Part shown: positions 52,543 through 60,686 of the stretch, piece by piece
Layout of the letters: each line of letters begins with the position of its first letter
How positions within the stretch are numbered: position 1 is the stretch's first letter
From: Ga0077548 sp035440445
Lineage (GTDB): Bacteria > Pseudomonadota > Alphaproteobacteria > Rhizobiales > Xanthobacteraceae
Direction of reading: 5' to 3'
DNA: 64,000 nt
NCBI GenBank assembly: GCA_035440445.1
Contig: DAORMJ010000001.1
Span: 62,001-126,000 of the forward strand
Notes under the pieces: model-generated
Told to the model about the DNA's origin: nothing
Database searches by the model: none
What the model saw: the letters and a program-made list of their open reading frames with translations, nothing else
Position numbers and translations under genes: made by a program

Positions 52543-54039
52543 TTATTCTGCGGGTGAGGGAATGGCCGCCGCGGCTGCAGAAGTGGCAGCCCGCGCTGCC
52601 TCCGGTGCTGTCTCATTCCGAGGCTGGCCCGGCAGCAGATGCGCGATCGCATTCGCGTAATAGCGCAGGATGTGCAGATCGGCCGGATTGGCGGCGAACA
52701 AACCATCGCTTTCCGTGACGATGTGCCGGAGCTTCAGCATCCGCAGTCCGACTTCGATCGCGTAGTCGCGGTCCGAGCGCGGGATGTGCACATAAGCGCC
52801 GGAATGCTCGAGCGTCTCGATGATCTTCGAAACGCGCGCCTTGATGTCGAACAGCGAAAGTGCTGCGGGATGGGCTTCGAGCATCGCGGTTGCGACCAGC
52901 GAAACCGGAAGCGCTGGCACGACTTTGCCGACCGCGTCCATGAGCTTTGCGCCGAGGATCTCGACTTCGGCAAAACGCTCTTTCTCGGGAAGGTCGCGGA
53001 AATCGATCTTTCGCTCGGTGACATATTGCTTGAGCGAGAACGGCTCGCCGAAACTCACGCAAGTATAGCCGAAGCGATACCAGTGGCCGCGCAGCGCAAG
53101 TCCGATCTGCCGGAAGAAATGCTTGAGGAAGGTGAACAGCCTGAATCCGAACACCGGTTTCTTGCCGTGCTCGACGCTCGCGGCACTCGTTAGCATCCGG
53201 TCTTCCAGCACGCGGTCGTAGTTCACGCCGACCGGAACGAACACCACGTCCTTCGGTCCTTTCGGATCGAAGGAGGCAACCATGTAGCTCAGGAGCCCGA
53301 ATTTCGGCGGGCGCAGCTTGCCGTCGCGCGAGAGCCCGCCTTCGGGAAAGATCGCCTGCACCACGCCCGATGCCGTCGCCATATGAACGTAGCGCGACAG
53401 TACCTTGCGATAGAGCACATCGCGCGAGTCGCGCCGGATGAAATAGGCGCCCATCGAGCGGATCAGGTTGCGAAGTCCCCAGACCTGCGCCCATTCGCCG
53501 ACCGCGTAGGACAGCGCGGAAGACTGCGCCGCGACATAGGTGACGAGCACATAGTCCATGTTGGAGCGATGGTTGATGACAAAGACCACCGAAGAATCCG
53601 GATCGACCTTCGCGAAGGATTCCTCGTTGCGAATGCCGATCCGCACCCGGTAGAGCATTTCCGAAATGCGTTTCGCGAGCCTCGTCCCGATCCGGAAATA
53701 GGCATAGGCGGAGAAGGAGGGGACGATCTCGCCGGCGTAGCGCTTCACTTTCTCCATCAGCACTTCGCGGGGAATTTTGTGCTCTCGCGCGTAGTCGTCG
53801 ACCGCGTGCAGCACTTCCGGGTCATAGACCAGCCGGTCCATAAGCACCTGCCGCTTGGTGAGCTTGAAGGGCTTGATCTGGAGCCGGAGCCGTGAGTTCA
53901 GTTCGCCGATGGCCTTGTTGGCGCGCCGCCGCAGCGCCCAGCGCACGCTCGGCAACAGCAGCCGGTCGAGAAAAGCCAGCGCCGCGAGCAGGCCCGCGAT
54001 AATGACGAGCCATAGCGGCAGCGTGACTTCGGACCACAT
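52543..54039 (-). CDS. plsB: PlsB-like glycerol-3-phosphate acyltransferase
   Basis: A 498-residue membrane acyltransferase with an N-terminal helix (about residues 4-25). The catalytic HX4D is NHRSNMD near residue 165, followed by PEGGLSRDGKLRPPKFGLLSYM and VPVGVNYDRVLED, the acceptor-binding blocks of PlsB/GPAT. It would acylate glycerol-3-phosphate or a lysophospholipid at the inner membrane. At about 500 residues it is shorter than E. coli PlsB (about 800) and fits the short proteobacterial form. ATG 54039 is preferred to the in-frame TTG at 54063. Confidence 0.82.
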   Translation of the reverse strand: MWSEVTLPLWLVIIAGLLAALAFLDRLLLPSVRWALRRRANKAIGELNSRLRLQIKPFKLTKRQVLMDRLVYDPEVLHAVDDYAREHKIPREVLMEKVKRYAGEIVPSFSAYAYFRIGTRLAKRISEMLYRVRIGIRNEESFAKVDPDSSVVFVINHRSNMDYVLVTYVAAQSSALSYAVGEWAQVWGLRNLIRSMGAYFIRRDSRDVLYRKVLSRYVHMATASGVVQAIFPEGGLSRDGKLRPPKFGLLSYMVASFDPKGPKDVVFVPVGVNYDRVLEDRMLTSAASVEHGKKPVFGFRLFTFLKHFFRQIGLALRGHWYRFGYTCVSFGEPFSLKQYVTERKIDFRDLPEKERFAEVEILGAKLMDAVGKVVPALPVSLVATAMLEAHPAALSLFDIKARVSKIIETLEHSGAYVHIPRSDRDYAIEVGLRMLKLRHIVTESDGLFAANPADLHILRYYANAIAHLLPGQPRNETAPEAARAATSAAAAAIPSPAE

Positions 54040-54155
54040 GATTCCGCCCAACAATCCCTGCAAGACGGCGGCCCGATCATCCGCTATCTAGCCATTTCCT
54101 CTTTGGTGACGCCTTCGCGGTTCTTTTTTGCTCGTGACCGGATAAGCCCCACGCC

Positions 54156-55526
54156 ATGCAATACAAAGCCAAGCCCCCGCGCAACTGGGCCCGGACCCTG
54201 AAAGGCTACGCCTTCGGCTGGGCGTGGTTCGACCAGGTGAGTTCGTGGGCTTTGCGGCGGCTTTTCGTGCCGTCGTCTCTGCTCTGGGGTGCGGCCGAGG
54301 AGTCGGGCACTTCGCTCGAGCATTTCTACGACGCCGCGGGTATCGCGCGCGGCAGCGTGAACGAGAAGAAACTTGCCGAAGCGCTGGCGCAAGCGGCTGC
54401 GGCGCGTGTGCAGGCCGAGAGCACCGAAGCGCAATGGCAGGACGCCTTCTTCGGGCCAGGCACGCAGGATGCAGACGCGCGCCGCGAGATCGAAGCGGTC
54501 CGCTATGCCGCAAGCCACGACTATAATCTCACGCGGCGGCACTTCGGCTTCATGCTGCGCAAGCATCCGCCGCGCATAAAGTCGCTCACGCAAAGCCCCG
54601 AAGAAGTTGCGGCGATCTATGGCGCGGGCTTCGAACGGCTGCTGCTCGACGAGATTGAGACGAAGAACACGCCGATCGAGATCTCACGGAAAATCGAACG
54701 CGCAGCGGGCACCGACTACTGGCTTCGCTTCCGCAGTCCTTCGGCTCTGCTGGGCGATGCAGTTTACGCCCGCGTGCTGGAGCCGCGCGGCGTCGAGAAC
54801 CCGCCGACGATCATTTTCGGTCACGGCATCTGCATCGAATACGATCACTGGCGCGGGTTGATCGATGAAGCACGCACGCTGCGCGCCGAAGGCTTTCGCG
54901 TGATCCGCCCGGTCGCGCCGTGGCATGGCCGCCGCCGGCCGAAGGGAAATTTCGGCGGTCAGCCGATCATGGCGCGGATTCCCGGCGGCTTGTTCGATGC
55001 GTTCACGGGTGCCGCGCAGGAGTGGGCGGTACTGGCAAACTGGGCGCGCGATAATTTCAATACACCGCTCGCCTTCGGCGGCACGAGCCTGGGCGCGCTG
55101 ATCGCGCAGTTCGCAGCCGAAAAGATCGGCGCGCGCAATGAGCGGCTTCGCCCCGAGGGGCTGTTTCTCATCACGCACTCCGGGCGCATGACCGACGCCA
55201 CTTTTCACGGTGACATGGCCAATCTGCTCGGCGTCGATCTCACGGCGCATGAACAGGAGCACGGCTGGAATCGCGAGCGGATCGAGCAAGGCCTTGGCCT
55301 GCTCGATCCCGCGCGCCTCCCTGCGGTGAAGCCGGAGCGTATCGTGACCGTGCTCGGCAAGCGCGATCGCGTGACGCCGTTTGCAAGCGGCCTCAGTCTG
55401 ATCGACTCGTGGGGCGTGCCGGATGAAAACCGCTTCGTCTGGGACCGAGGGCATTTCTCGATGCCGCTCACCATGATCCGCAATCCCGCGCCCGTGGCGC
55501 GATTCCGGGAAGTGATGACGAAGTAG
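54156..55526 (+). CDS. Alpha/beta hydrolase of unknown substrate
   Basis: A 456-residue protein. The C-terminal 250 residues form an alpha/beta hydrolase: the oxyanion region IIFGHGICIEYDHWRGLIDEA near 220, the nucleophile elbow GGTSLGA near 308 and a late His in WDRGHFSMP. The N-terminal 200 residues are helical and not recognised. It is divergent from the acyltransferase. The GTSLG elbow and the PVAPWHGRRRP segment occur in a hydrolase group annotated only generally; substrate unknown. Confidence 0.75.
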   Translation: MQYKAKPPRNWARTLKGYAFGWAWFDQVSSWALRRLFVPSSLLWGAAEESGTSLEHFYDAAGIARGSVNEKKLAEALAQAAAARVQAESTEAQWQDAFFGPGTQDADARREIEAVRYAASHDYNLTRRHFGFMLRKHPPRIKSLTQSPEEVAAIYGAGFERLLLDEIETKNTPIEISRKIERAAGTDYWLRFRSPSALLGDAVYARVLEPRGVENPPTIIFGHGICIEYDHWRGLIDEARTLRAEGFRVIRPVAPWHGRRRPKGNFGGQPIMARIPGGLFDAFTGAAQEWAVLANWARDNFNTPLAFGGTSLGALIAQFAAEKIGARNERLRPEGLFLITHSGRMTDATFHGDMANLLGVDLTAHEQEHGWNRERIEQGLGLLDPARLPAVKPERIVTVLGKRDRVTPFASGLSLIDSWGVPDENRFVWDRGHFSMPLTMIRNPAPVARFREVMTK

Positions 55527-55528
55527 CG

Positions 55529-55573
55529 TCATCCTTCGAGATGCGCTTCTTCGTAGCGCTCCTCAGGATCAGG
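55529..55573. repeat. Palindromic intergenic repeat, unit B copy
   Basis: TCATCCTTCGAGA ... GCTCCTCAGGATCAGG, an inverted, diverged copy of the unit at 22283-22329. It begins 2 bases after the hydrolase stop and could act as its transcript end. Confidence 0.75.
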
Positions 55574-55584
55574 TAACGATTATT

Positions 55585-55780
55585 GTCGTCCCCGCGCTCC
55601 CCGCTTTCGCGAGGACAGGCAGCGGGGACCCATAACCATCAACCTCTCCTCTCATGGTGAGGAGCGATGCGCAGCATCGCGTCTCGAACCATGAGGCCGC
55701 AAGGCTTGCGCGCAATCATTGCGACCGGGGTTATGGATCCCGGCTCGCGCTCGCGAATTCGCTCGCTTTGCCGGGACGAC
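55585..55780. repeat. Cluster of intergenic repeats (units C, A, C)
   Basis: Contains two facing copies of a GTCGTCCC ... GGGACCCATAACC / GGTTATGGATCCCGG ... CCGGGACGAC element (55585-55637 and 55727-55780). Between them, at 55651-55694, is a perfect 44-base inverted copy of the unit at 22227-22270. Such GGGACGACG-type repeats are frequent between genes in Bradyrhizobium relatives. Confidence 0.7.
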
Positions 55781-55793
55781 GCCCAATAATTTC

Positions 55794-55822
55794 TTGACTT
55801 CAAACCAATCTAGGACTATATA
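55794..55822 (+). promoter_or_regulatory. Strong sigma-70-type promoter
   Basis: TTGACT (55794-55799), exactly 17 bases, then TATATA (55817-55822). Transcription would start near 55829. No coding gene follows on the plus strand; the sequence after it is the structured segment at 55829-56279. Confidence 0.65.
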
Positions 55823-55828
55823 CCTATA

Positions 55829-56279
55829 CATCCCGCTCCTCTCCGAGGGGCGTTTCTAGGGCGCTTGAAGCGCGGAGCGGGAATGCGGTTGGCCGCAGCC
55901 TTGGCGCTTACGCAGCGCTGATGTTGCGGCGGCTGAAGTCGTCTGGTTCCGGCGCGCCTGCCGCGCGTCACAGGACCTTCCTTGGCGGCTTGCTCGTCAG
56001 GCGCGTGCCAACGCGCCGGAGCAAAGCCGAGAAGGTCCGCCAGCGGAGGATAAAAGGTCAGTCCTCCGGGGGTCAGGCGAAGAAAAGCCGAAAACCAGCC
56101 GCGCGCGGGATGCCGGTTTCGCCGGTTCGCTCGCGGTCAATGTCTTCCTCTGCACTTCTACCTTTTCGTGCAGAGGGCCGTGACGCGCTTCTGGCGCACA
56201 CGGCATCCCGCGCGCCCTCGGAACTTCGTGAGGGCACCCACCGCAAACCCCGGAGCGAACCGCTCGCGGGAATAAGAGC
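55829..56279 (+). ncRNA. Putative structured non-coding RNA
   Basis: After a good promoter the sequence holds many perfect or near-perfect nested stems: TCCCGCTCC/GGAGCGGGA (55831-55839 with 55874-55882); GGACCTT/AAGGTCC (55973-55979 with 56032-56038) around a GGCGCGT/ACGCGCC hairpin (56000-56017); GGAGGA/TCCTCC (56045-56067); and a 14-base-pair stem (56102-56115 with 56201-56214) that encloses CCTCTGCAC/GTGCAGAGG (56147-56176). A 122-residue Arg/Ser-rich ORF across it has no family likeness. No known RNA (RNase P, tmRNA, 6S, SRP) was recognised. It could also be a mobile palindromic element. Confidence 0.4.
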
Positions 56280-56306
56280 GGCTGTTTGAAACCTGCCAAC
56301 CGCTGG

Positions 56307-56353
56307 CCTCATCCTGAGGAGCGAACGCGTAGCGCTCGCATCTCGAAGGATGG
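56307..56353. repeat. Palindromic intergenic repeat, unit B copy
   Basis: CCTCATCCTGAGGAGCG ... TCTCGAAGGATGG, same orientation as the unit at 22283-22329. It ends 21 bases past the stop of the MetE-like gene, so it may form that gene's mRNA end. Confidence 0.75.
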
Positions 56354-56374
56354 GCGAATGGCGCAGTCGCCCGA

Positions 56375-57400
56375 CTACGCGACCCGCGTCTGGCTGCGGC
56401 CTTCGTAAAGATCGCGGCCTTCCACCAGCGCGCGGATCTTGCCGTCGGCGATCGAGCGCTTGAGCATCCAGAACCCACAGTCGGGGTGGATATATTTGAT
56501 GCGGCCTGCGCCGATCATGGTCTCCGCGCGTTCGATCTGCCGCGCGATGGAATCCGCGCTCTCGATCACGGTGGACTTGATGTCGACCACGCCGAGGCCG
56601 AAGCCGATTTCGGGCTTCAATTCGCGGAACGCCGCGAGCTCTTCGGCCGGGCGGTGCGCGTTCTCCATGACGATGTGATCGGCATGGAGCGCGTTGAGAT
56701 ATTTCATCAGCTGATTCCAGGTGCCTTTCTGGATCGACTGACCGCCGTAATTACCGAAGCATAGATGCACGGCCGGCTTGGTCTTCACTGCTTTCAGCAC
56801 GCGATTCATCGCTTCCGCCGCCCACTGCCATTCGTCCGGGCTGCCGGGAAGATTCGCTTCGTCGATCTGCACCACATCGGCGTCGATATATTTCACCTGT
56901 GCCGCGAGCGCGTCGGCGATCGCGAAGGTGAGGTCCGGCAGGCTCTTGTAATGCTTGTCGAGCAAAGTCTTCGCGAGCATGTGCGGGCCGGTGACCGTGA
57001 ATTTGAACGGCTTCTTCGTCAGTCCGCGCGCGCGCTGATAGGCCTGCGGCAGGTCGAGCGTGCCGGAGCTCACCGGGCCTTCGACCAGTCCGGGCGGCTG
57101 CGAGCGAAAGCGCATCGAGCTCATCGATCGGTATTCGACCAGTTCTTCAAACGTCAGCTTGGTGCGGATGCCCGCCATCGGCCGCACGAAGTACTCGATC
57201 ATGCCGTTGGTCTCGGGATGGTTCACGTCGAAGCGCGAAAGCTCGCCGTCGCAGACCACGTCGATGCCGGCCTGTTCCTGCGTATGCAGCACCACGCGGG
57301 TCGCGTCGATCACCGCCTGCTCGGAGGGAAGTGCCGAAAGCCACTCCGGCACGGGGTAGGAGCCGACGACGGTCGTAAGGATTCGGGCGGCACTCGACAT
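56375..57400 (-). CDS. Core MetE-like cobalamin-independent methyltransferase
   Basis: A 341-residue protein equal to the catalytic C-terminal barrel of MetE. The zinc ligands are all present: His212 and Cys214 (VHLCFGN), Glu246 (VMENAHR) and Cys308 (HPDCGF). It lacks the N-terminal half of MetE (about 750 residues), so it is a core form whose methyl donor is uncertain. ATG 57400 with GGGAG upstream; the longer open frame is antisense to the epimerase gene. It lies divergent from the epimerase-like gene with an operator-like palindrome between. A role in demethylating or methylating a catabolic substrate is inference. Confidence 0.82.
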   Translation of the reverse strand: MSSAARILTTVVGSYPVPEWLSALPSEQAVIDATRVVLHTQEQAGIDVVCDGELSRFDVNHPETNGMIEYFVRPMAGIRTKLTFEELVEYRSMSSMRFRSQPPGLVEGPVSSGTLDLPQAYQRARGLTKKPFKFTVTGPHMLAKTLLDKHYKSLPDLTFAIADALAAQVKYIDADVVQIDEANLPGSPDEWQWAAEAMNRVLKAVKTKPAVHLCFGNYGGQSIQKGTWNQLMKYLNALHADHIVMENAHRPAEELAAFRELKPEIGFGLGVVDIKSTVIESADSIARQIERAETMIGAGRIKYIHPDCGFWMLKRSIADGKIRALVEGRDLYEGRSQTRVA

Positions 57401-57462
57401 AGGGTCACTCCCTGGAATGGTTCTCGACGGTTGCGGGGCGTCTTTGAGCGCCCTAAGATCGC

Positions 57463-57482
57463 AAGTATCTAATTGGTTACTT
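57463..57482. promoter_or_regulatory. Putative operator 1 of the 56-64 kb cluster
   Basis: AAGTATCTAATTGGTTACTT lies between the divergent MetE-like and epimerase-like genes. Its reverse complement agrees with the perfect palindrome at 60577-60594 in 12 of 16 core bases (GTAAC-N6-GTTAC type). This suggests a shared regulator for both promoter regions. Confidence 0.5.
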
Positions 57483-57544
57483 ATAGCGCGGCGGCAACGC
57501 AAGCGCCAAGCAACCCTAAAAAGAAACACGCAAGAGGACACGCC

Positions 57545-58585
57545 ATGAATGTCGCAGCCGCAACGCTGCCGGAAAGTTTTCAGGACGAGGCCGCGGTCGA
57601 GGATTTCATGACCGCACCCTCCGATCTGCTCCGCGCCGATCTGGAGAAAGTGCCGGGAGACATCATCGTGCTCGGCGTGGGCGGGAAGATGGGCCCGACG
57701 CTCGCGCGCCTCGCCAAGCGCGCGTCGCCCAACCGCCGCGTGATCGGGGTCGCGCGCTTTTCCGAAGCCGGCCTGCGCGAGAAGCTGCAGGCATGGGACA
57801 TCGAATGCATCGAGGCCGATCTCCTCGACCGCGGCAGCATCGAGAAGCTGCCGAAATCGCCGAACGTGATCTTCATGGCCGGCCGCAAGTTCGGCTCGAG
57901 CGGCGCCGAGCATTTGACCTGGGCGATGAACGCCCATGTCCCGGCCATGGTAGCGGAGGTCTATCGGCAGTCGCGCATCGTCGCTTTCTCGACCGGCTGC
58001 GTCTATCCCTATGTGGACGTCACCAAGGGCGGCGCGACCGAAGACGTAGCCGCCGTTCCGCCGCCGGGCGCTTACGCGAATTCCTGCGTCGCGCGCGAAG
58101 CCATGTTCGAGCATTTCTCGCGCCAGTACGGCACGCCCGGCCGGATCATTCGTCTCAACTACGCAATCGACATGCGCTACGGCGTGCTGCACGACGTCGC
58201 GACGAAAGTACACGCCGGCCGCGAAATCGACCTGACCGCGGGACATGTCAACGTGATCTGGCAGGGCGACGCGAATAGCGCGATCTTGCGCATGCTCGCG
58301 CATTGCACCGCGCCGACGACGCCGATCAACATCAGTGGGTCGGAGACGATCAGCATTCGCTGGCTCGCGGCCGAATTCGGCAAGTTGTTCGGCAAGGAGC
58401 CGAAGTTCACCGGCAAGGAAGCCTCCGACGGCTGGCTTGTGAATACGATGAAGGCGAGGGCGCTGCTCGGCGAACCTTCCGTGTCGCTCGAACGGATGAT
58501 CGGCTGGACCGCAGACTGGATTTCGCGCGACCAGAAAAGCCTCGGCAAGGAAACGCATTACGATACGCGCGATGGCAGCTTCTGA
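57545..58585 (+). CDS. NAD-dependent epimerase/dehydratase family protein
   Basis: A 346-residue extended-SDR-fold protein. The dinucleotide motif is LGVGGKMGPTLARLA near residue 44. In the active-site region it reads STGCVYPYV and then AYANSCVAREAMFEHF, so the Tyr of YxxxK is there but Lys is Cys. The reaction may therefore differ from sugar epimerases. ATG 57545 follows GAGGA. It overlaps the GNAT gene by 14 bases and probably forms an operon with it. Confidence 0.78.
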   Translation: MNVAAATLPESFQDEAAVEDFMTAPSDLLRADLEKVPGDIIVLGVGGKMGPTLARLAKRASPNRRVIGVARFSEAGLREKLQAWDIECIEADLLDRGSIEKLPKSPNVIFMAGRKFGSSGAEHLTWAMNAHVPAMVAEVYRQSRIVAFSTGCVYPYVDVTKGGATEDVAAVPPPGAYANSCVAREAMFEHFSRQYGTPGRIIRLNYAIDMRYGVLHDVATKVHAGREIDLTAGHVNVIWQGDANSAILRMLAHCTAPTTPINISGSETISIRWLAAEFGKLFGKEPKFTGKEASDGWLVNTMKARALLGEPSVSLERMIGWTADWISRDQKSLGKETHYDTRDGSF

Positions 58586-59426
58586 TCTCGAAATTGGCCG
58601 GCTCGCAGCCGGCGAACTGGCCGATGCCGAAGCGCTGGTGAGCGAAGCAGGCTGGAACCAGACCGCGGAAGACTGGAGAATCTTTCTCGACCTCGGGACG
58701 GTCTATGCGATCCGCGACGGCGGCAGGGTTATCGCGACTGCGGCTACGTTGCCCTATGGCGGCAGCTTCGCCTGGATCAGCATGGTGCTGATCTCGGGAG
58801 ACTACCGCAGGCAGGGTCTGGCGACGCGGCTGATGGAGCGCTGCATCGCCGATCTCACCGCCGCCGGTCTTGTGCCGATCCTCGACGCGACGCCCGCGGG
58901 CCGCACGGTGTATCTCGGCATCGGCTTCGAGGATTCCTGGCCGCTCCAGCGCATGCTCCTGCGCGAGCCTGCGAACCTGCACGTGGAGGCGGAGCCAGCG
59001 GTCCAGCCTGTTACCGACGTGGACTGGAACGAACTCTGCGCCTATGACGCGAAGTTCTTCGGCGCGGATCGGAGCGCAATGCTGTCGCATCTGCGCGGGC
59101 GTTTACCCGAAGCCGAATTTCTTGTTCGTCGCGACGGCAAGATCGCGGGCTTCCTGCTCGGACGAAAGGGCGGGCGCGCGTCACAGATCGGACCGCTTGT
59201 CGCCGATGACGAAGATGGGGCTTTGGCGCTTCTTGATCGCGCCAGCCGCTCCGTAGCGGCGCCGGTCTATATCGACGTCATGGATGAAAAGACGCGGTTT
59301 ATCGAGCGCTTGAAAGCGCTCGGTTTCGTGCACGAGCGCCCGTATACGCGGATGCTCCACCGCCGCCGCGAAAGTTTTCAGGAGCTTTCTCACACCTTTG
59401 CGGTAGCAGGTCCCGAACTCGGCTAA
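58572..59426 (+). CDS. GNAT family N-acetyltransferase, two-domain
   Basis: A 284-residue protein. The first half is a GNAT domain with the acetyl-CoA loop ISGDYRRQGLATRLMERCI (R/Q-x-x-G-x-A form) near residue 75-93. The second half looks like a further GNAT-like or SCP2-like domain ending HERPYTRMLHRR, as in YitH-type proteins. Starts 14 bases inside the epimerase-like gene. A bidirectional terminator follows. Substrate unknown. Confidence 0.82.
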   Translation: MAASDLEIGRLAAGELADAEALVSEAGWNQTAEDWRIFLDLGTVYAIRDGGRVIATAATLPYGGSFAWISMVLISGDYRRQGLATRLMERCIADLTAAGLVPILDATPAGRTVYLGIGFEDSWPLQRMLLREPANLHVEAEPAVQPVTDVDWNELCAYDAKFFGADRSAMLSHLRGRLPEAEFLVRRDGKIAGFLLGRKGGRASQIGPLVADDEDGALALLDRASRSVAAPVYIDVMDEKTRFIERLKALGFVHERPYTRMLHRRRESFQELSHTFAVAGPELG

Positions 59427-59442
59427 GCAATCGCCAAAGAAA

Positions 59443-59479
59443 AAGGGCCGGTGGAAACCACCGGCCCTTGGATTTTTTT
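59443..59479. terminator. Bidirectional terminator between GNAT and ABC binding protein
   Basis: A perfect 12-base-pair stem (59443-59454 with 59458-59469), AAA loop, then T seven times (59473-59479). An A-rich run on the other side (AAAGAAAAA) gives a T-run for the minus strand. It serves both convergent genes. Confidence 0.92.
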
Positions 59480-59491
59480 GCGTTCGCTCGA

Positions 59492-60505
59492 TCAGTAGAG
59501 CTTCGGCGGATTGATCGCCGGCATCTTGATGTTCTTGTCGAGGAACTCGTTGGTGTAAGCCGACTTGATGTCGTAGGGCTTTTCCATCTTCAGATATTCA
59601 TCGACGAGCTTGTAGTCGTTCGCCATGCGCGTGTCGTCGTGCCAGCCGAGTGCGACGGTCTTCGTCGTCTCGTCGCTCATCAGGATCGAAACGAGGTGCC
59701 AGTTGGTCAGCTCGTTATCGAACTTAAGCGCGCCGTTCATGTCGACCATCGCCTGGATGCAGGGCTCCGGCTTCTTCGCGCATTCGGCGAAGGCGCGCTG
59801 CGTCACCTTCACGAAAGCCGCAACCTTGTCCTTGTTCTTGGCCAGGTAGTCGCGGTTGACGACGAGCGAGTTGCCGTAAGGATTGAGACCGCCGTCGCGC
59901 CAGGCGAGGAAACCCATGTCGTCGCCGAGTTCGCGGGCGAAGATGTGGTGGATGTTGTAGAACGACGTGGTCGCATCGATCGCGCCGGACTTCAGCGCGG
60001 CGAGCTTTGCGTTGGCGTCGATGTTGACCCAGATCACCGAGTTCGGATCGATGCCGTTTGCTTTCGCAAGTGCCGGCCACATCGTGCGCGCGCCGTCACC
60101 GGCCGGGTTGCCGATGCGCTTTCCGACGAGATCCTTGATGCCTTTGATGCCGGAGCTCTTCTTCCAGTACATGCCCTGCGGCGAGTTGGCATAGATGTTC
60201 ATGACGCCGACGAGGTTCGCGCCCTTGCCGTTGAAGAGCAGCACACCCGCCATGTCGGAGAGACCGATCTGGGACGAGCCCGCCGCAACTTTCTGCGCGG
60301 AAGCTGCCGAGCCGCGGCCCGCTTCGATGTCGAGATCGACACCGGCTTCCTTGTACCAGCCGTTTTTCAGCGCGTAGAAATAGGGTGCGTGGTCACCGCC
60401 GACGACCCAATTGAGCGTCAAGGTAACCTTCTGCGCCGACGCCGTTGCCGGTGCGAGTAACGCCGCGGCGAAAATTGCGGACGCGAGTTTAAGCGAAGTT
60501 TTCAT
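59492..60505 (-). CDS. ABC importer substrate-binding protein (NMT1/SsuA/ThiY-like)
   Basis: A 337-residue periplasmic binding protein with signal peptide (residues 1-24, ending ASA). VTLTLNWVVGGDHAPYFYALKNGWYKEAGVDLDIEAGRGS is the NMT1/SsuA-type opening used for pyrimidines, sulfonates, nitrate and aromatic acids. ATG 60505 has GGAGGAGG upstream. The matching permease and ATPase are on the other strand at 61825 and 62601. Divergent from the DapA-like gene with a palindromic operator between. Confidence 0.88.
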   Translation of the reverse strand: MKTSLKLASAIFAAALLAPATASAQKVTLTLNWVVGGDHAPYFYALKNGWYKEAGVDLDIEAGRGSAASAQKVAAGSSQIGLSDMAGVLLFNGKGANLVGVMNIYANSPQGMYWKKSSGIKGIKDLVGKRIGNPAGDGARTMWPALAKANGIDPNSVIWVNIDANAKLAALKSGAIDATTSFYNIHHIFARELGDDMGFLAWRDGGLNPYGNSLVVNRDYLAKNKDKVAAFVKVTQRAFAECAKKPEPCIQAMVDMNGALKFDNELTNWHLVSILMSDETTKTVALGWHDDTRMANDYKLVDEYLKMEKPYDIKSAYTNEFLDKNIKMPAINPPKLY

Positions 60506-60576
60506 CTGACCTCCTCCCGTAAGCCGATTGCCGCGCGGGCCGGTCATCCGGTTCTCGACATGCGGCAGATTTTCGA

Positions 60577-60594
60577 TGTAACTATCTAGTTACA
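60577..60594. promoter_or_regulatory. Putative operator 2 of the 56-64 kb cluster
   Basis: TGTAACTA-TC-TAGTTACA, perfect 8-base inverted arms, lies in the divergent control region of the binding protein (minus) and DapA-like gene (plus). A related site lies at 57463-57482. Symmetric GTAAC-GTTAC sites suit a GntR- or MarR-type dimer. Confidence 0.65.
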
Positions 60595-60686
60595 AGACGA
60601 TATGAGCGGCCAAAGCGCCTGTCAAATGGCGCGGAAATGAGCGCAGGCGGCCAGTGCCGCATCGCGACGAAAACGGCCAAAGGGAG

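Noticed and set aside
55921..56289. 122-residue Arg/Ser-rich ORF
   Set aside because: No family likeness and no convincing ribosome site; the same bases form strong nested stems. Kept as part of the putative RNA.
57401..58558. Long N-terminal extension of the MetE-like protein
   Set aside because: It overlaps the epimerase-like gene antisense; GGGAG precedes ATG 57400 and the MetE barrel starts there.
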